This document shows, piece by piece, positions 24,748 to 24,959 of a stretch of DNA of 24,959 nucleotides. The DNA lies in IMG/VR virus record IMGVR_UViG_3300031839_000541, positions 1 to 24,959 of that record; one strand, written 5' to 3'. This stretch comes from a virus. How positions within the stretch are numbered: the stretch's first letter is position 1; each line of letters opens with the position of its first letter. The translations under genes were made by a program, and so were the position numbers. The notes beneath the pieces are model-generated. The model saw only the letters and a list, made by a program, of their open reading frames with translations. It ran no database searches and had not been told where the DNA came from.

Positions 24748-24959
24748 TACCAAAAAACCTCGTTGTATTCACTTTGCTTATAATAACTATAGGATGGATT
24801 ATAGTCACTCTCTGCTTCAGATAACATCATTTTTACATTGGTACGTATTCGTTTCATAGGAAACCAACTAGCCATAACTAAGTCAGTTTTAGTTCCTACG
24901 TTACGTGAGTTACTAGCACCTGCTTGTGAGAAATATATTAACTGCTGTCTAAAGACATT
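24747..24959 (-). CDS. C-terminal end of terminase large subunit (partial)
   Basis: 70 codons and a TAA stop are open from the window edge; the stop shares one base with the portal ATG. The fragment contains VGTKTDLVMASWFP, which resembles the last acidic motif of terminase nuclease domains (D-D-x-V/M-x-A), then a basic helix and a polar tail ending EYNEVFW. Terminase directly before portal is the usual phage order. Only the end is visible, so the assignment rests on this motif and position. No ATPase or other nuclease motif can be checked here. Confidence 0.6.
   Translation of the reverse strand, partial: NVFRQQLIYFSQAGASNSRNVGTKTDLVMASWFPMKRIRTNVKMMLSEAESDYNPSYSYYKQSEYNEVFW

Noticed and set aside
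1-24959. Avoidance of GATC, GANTC or GGATG
   Set aside because: All three occur in the window (GATC very often), so the avoidance seems restricted to GATGC/GCATC.

Overview
This window is about 25 kb of a tailed-phage genome. Almost the whole virion structural module lies on the minus strand, with no convincing gene on the plus strand. Base composition is AT-rich and coding density is very high. No tape-measure, sheath or baseplate genes are seen. An SU10-type capsid protein, a probable beta-propeller tail nozzle, very large ejection-type proteins and short fibre genes suggest a short-tailed (podovirus-like) phage. It resembles phages known mainly from marine environmental genomes, and the host is probably a low-GC Gram-negative marine bacterium. 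The host is an inference; nothing here fixes it.

Transcription runs right to left. At the right edge is the end of a probable terminase large subunit, overlapping the portal start by one base. Two small proteins follow, then an unusual block of about 15 kb: a 1794-aa giant protein, a 591-aa protein with a peptidoglycan-binding-like segment, a 1586-aa multidomain protein (GNAT, Nudix and ADP-ribosyltransferase-like regions), a lytic transglycosylase, two further structural-type proteins (413 and 436 aa) and a 57-aa single-span membrane protein that is easy to overlook. From terminase to this small protein every gene touches or overlaps the next (TAATG, ATGA, 11-base overlaps or a 1-base gap), so the block looks like one translationally coupled unit. 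I read it as the DNA-ejection and cell-entry apparatus, with proteins that may enter the host with the DNA.

The chain breaks at a 181-base leader (6649-6829) with a candidate promoter and several possible RNA folds. After it come scaffold and major capsid protein, a strong hairpin, a small head or neck protein, a head-tail adaptor, a propeller-type tail protein, and a fibre cassette (204-aa fibre, 67-aa and 107-aa small proteins, and a glycine-rich fibre running off the left edge).

Two observations stand out. First, the pentamer GATGC/GCATC seems to be absent from both strands, while Asp-Ala is written GAC-GCN dozens of times although Asp is otherwise commonly GAT; this looks like selection against a restriction site. 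Second, the 1586-aa protein combines an acetyltransferase, a Nudix hydrolase with a split motif and an NAD-dependent ADP-ribosyltransferase-like domain in a probable virion protein.
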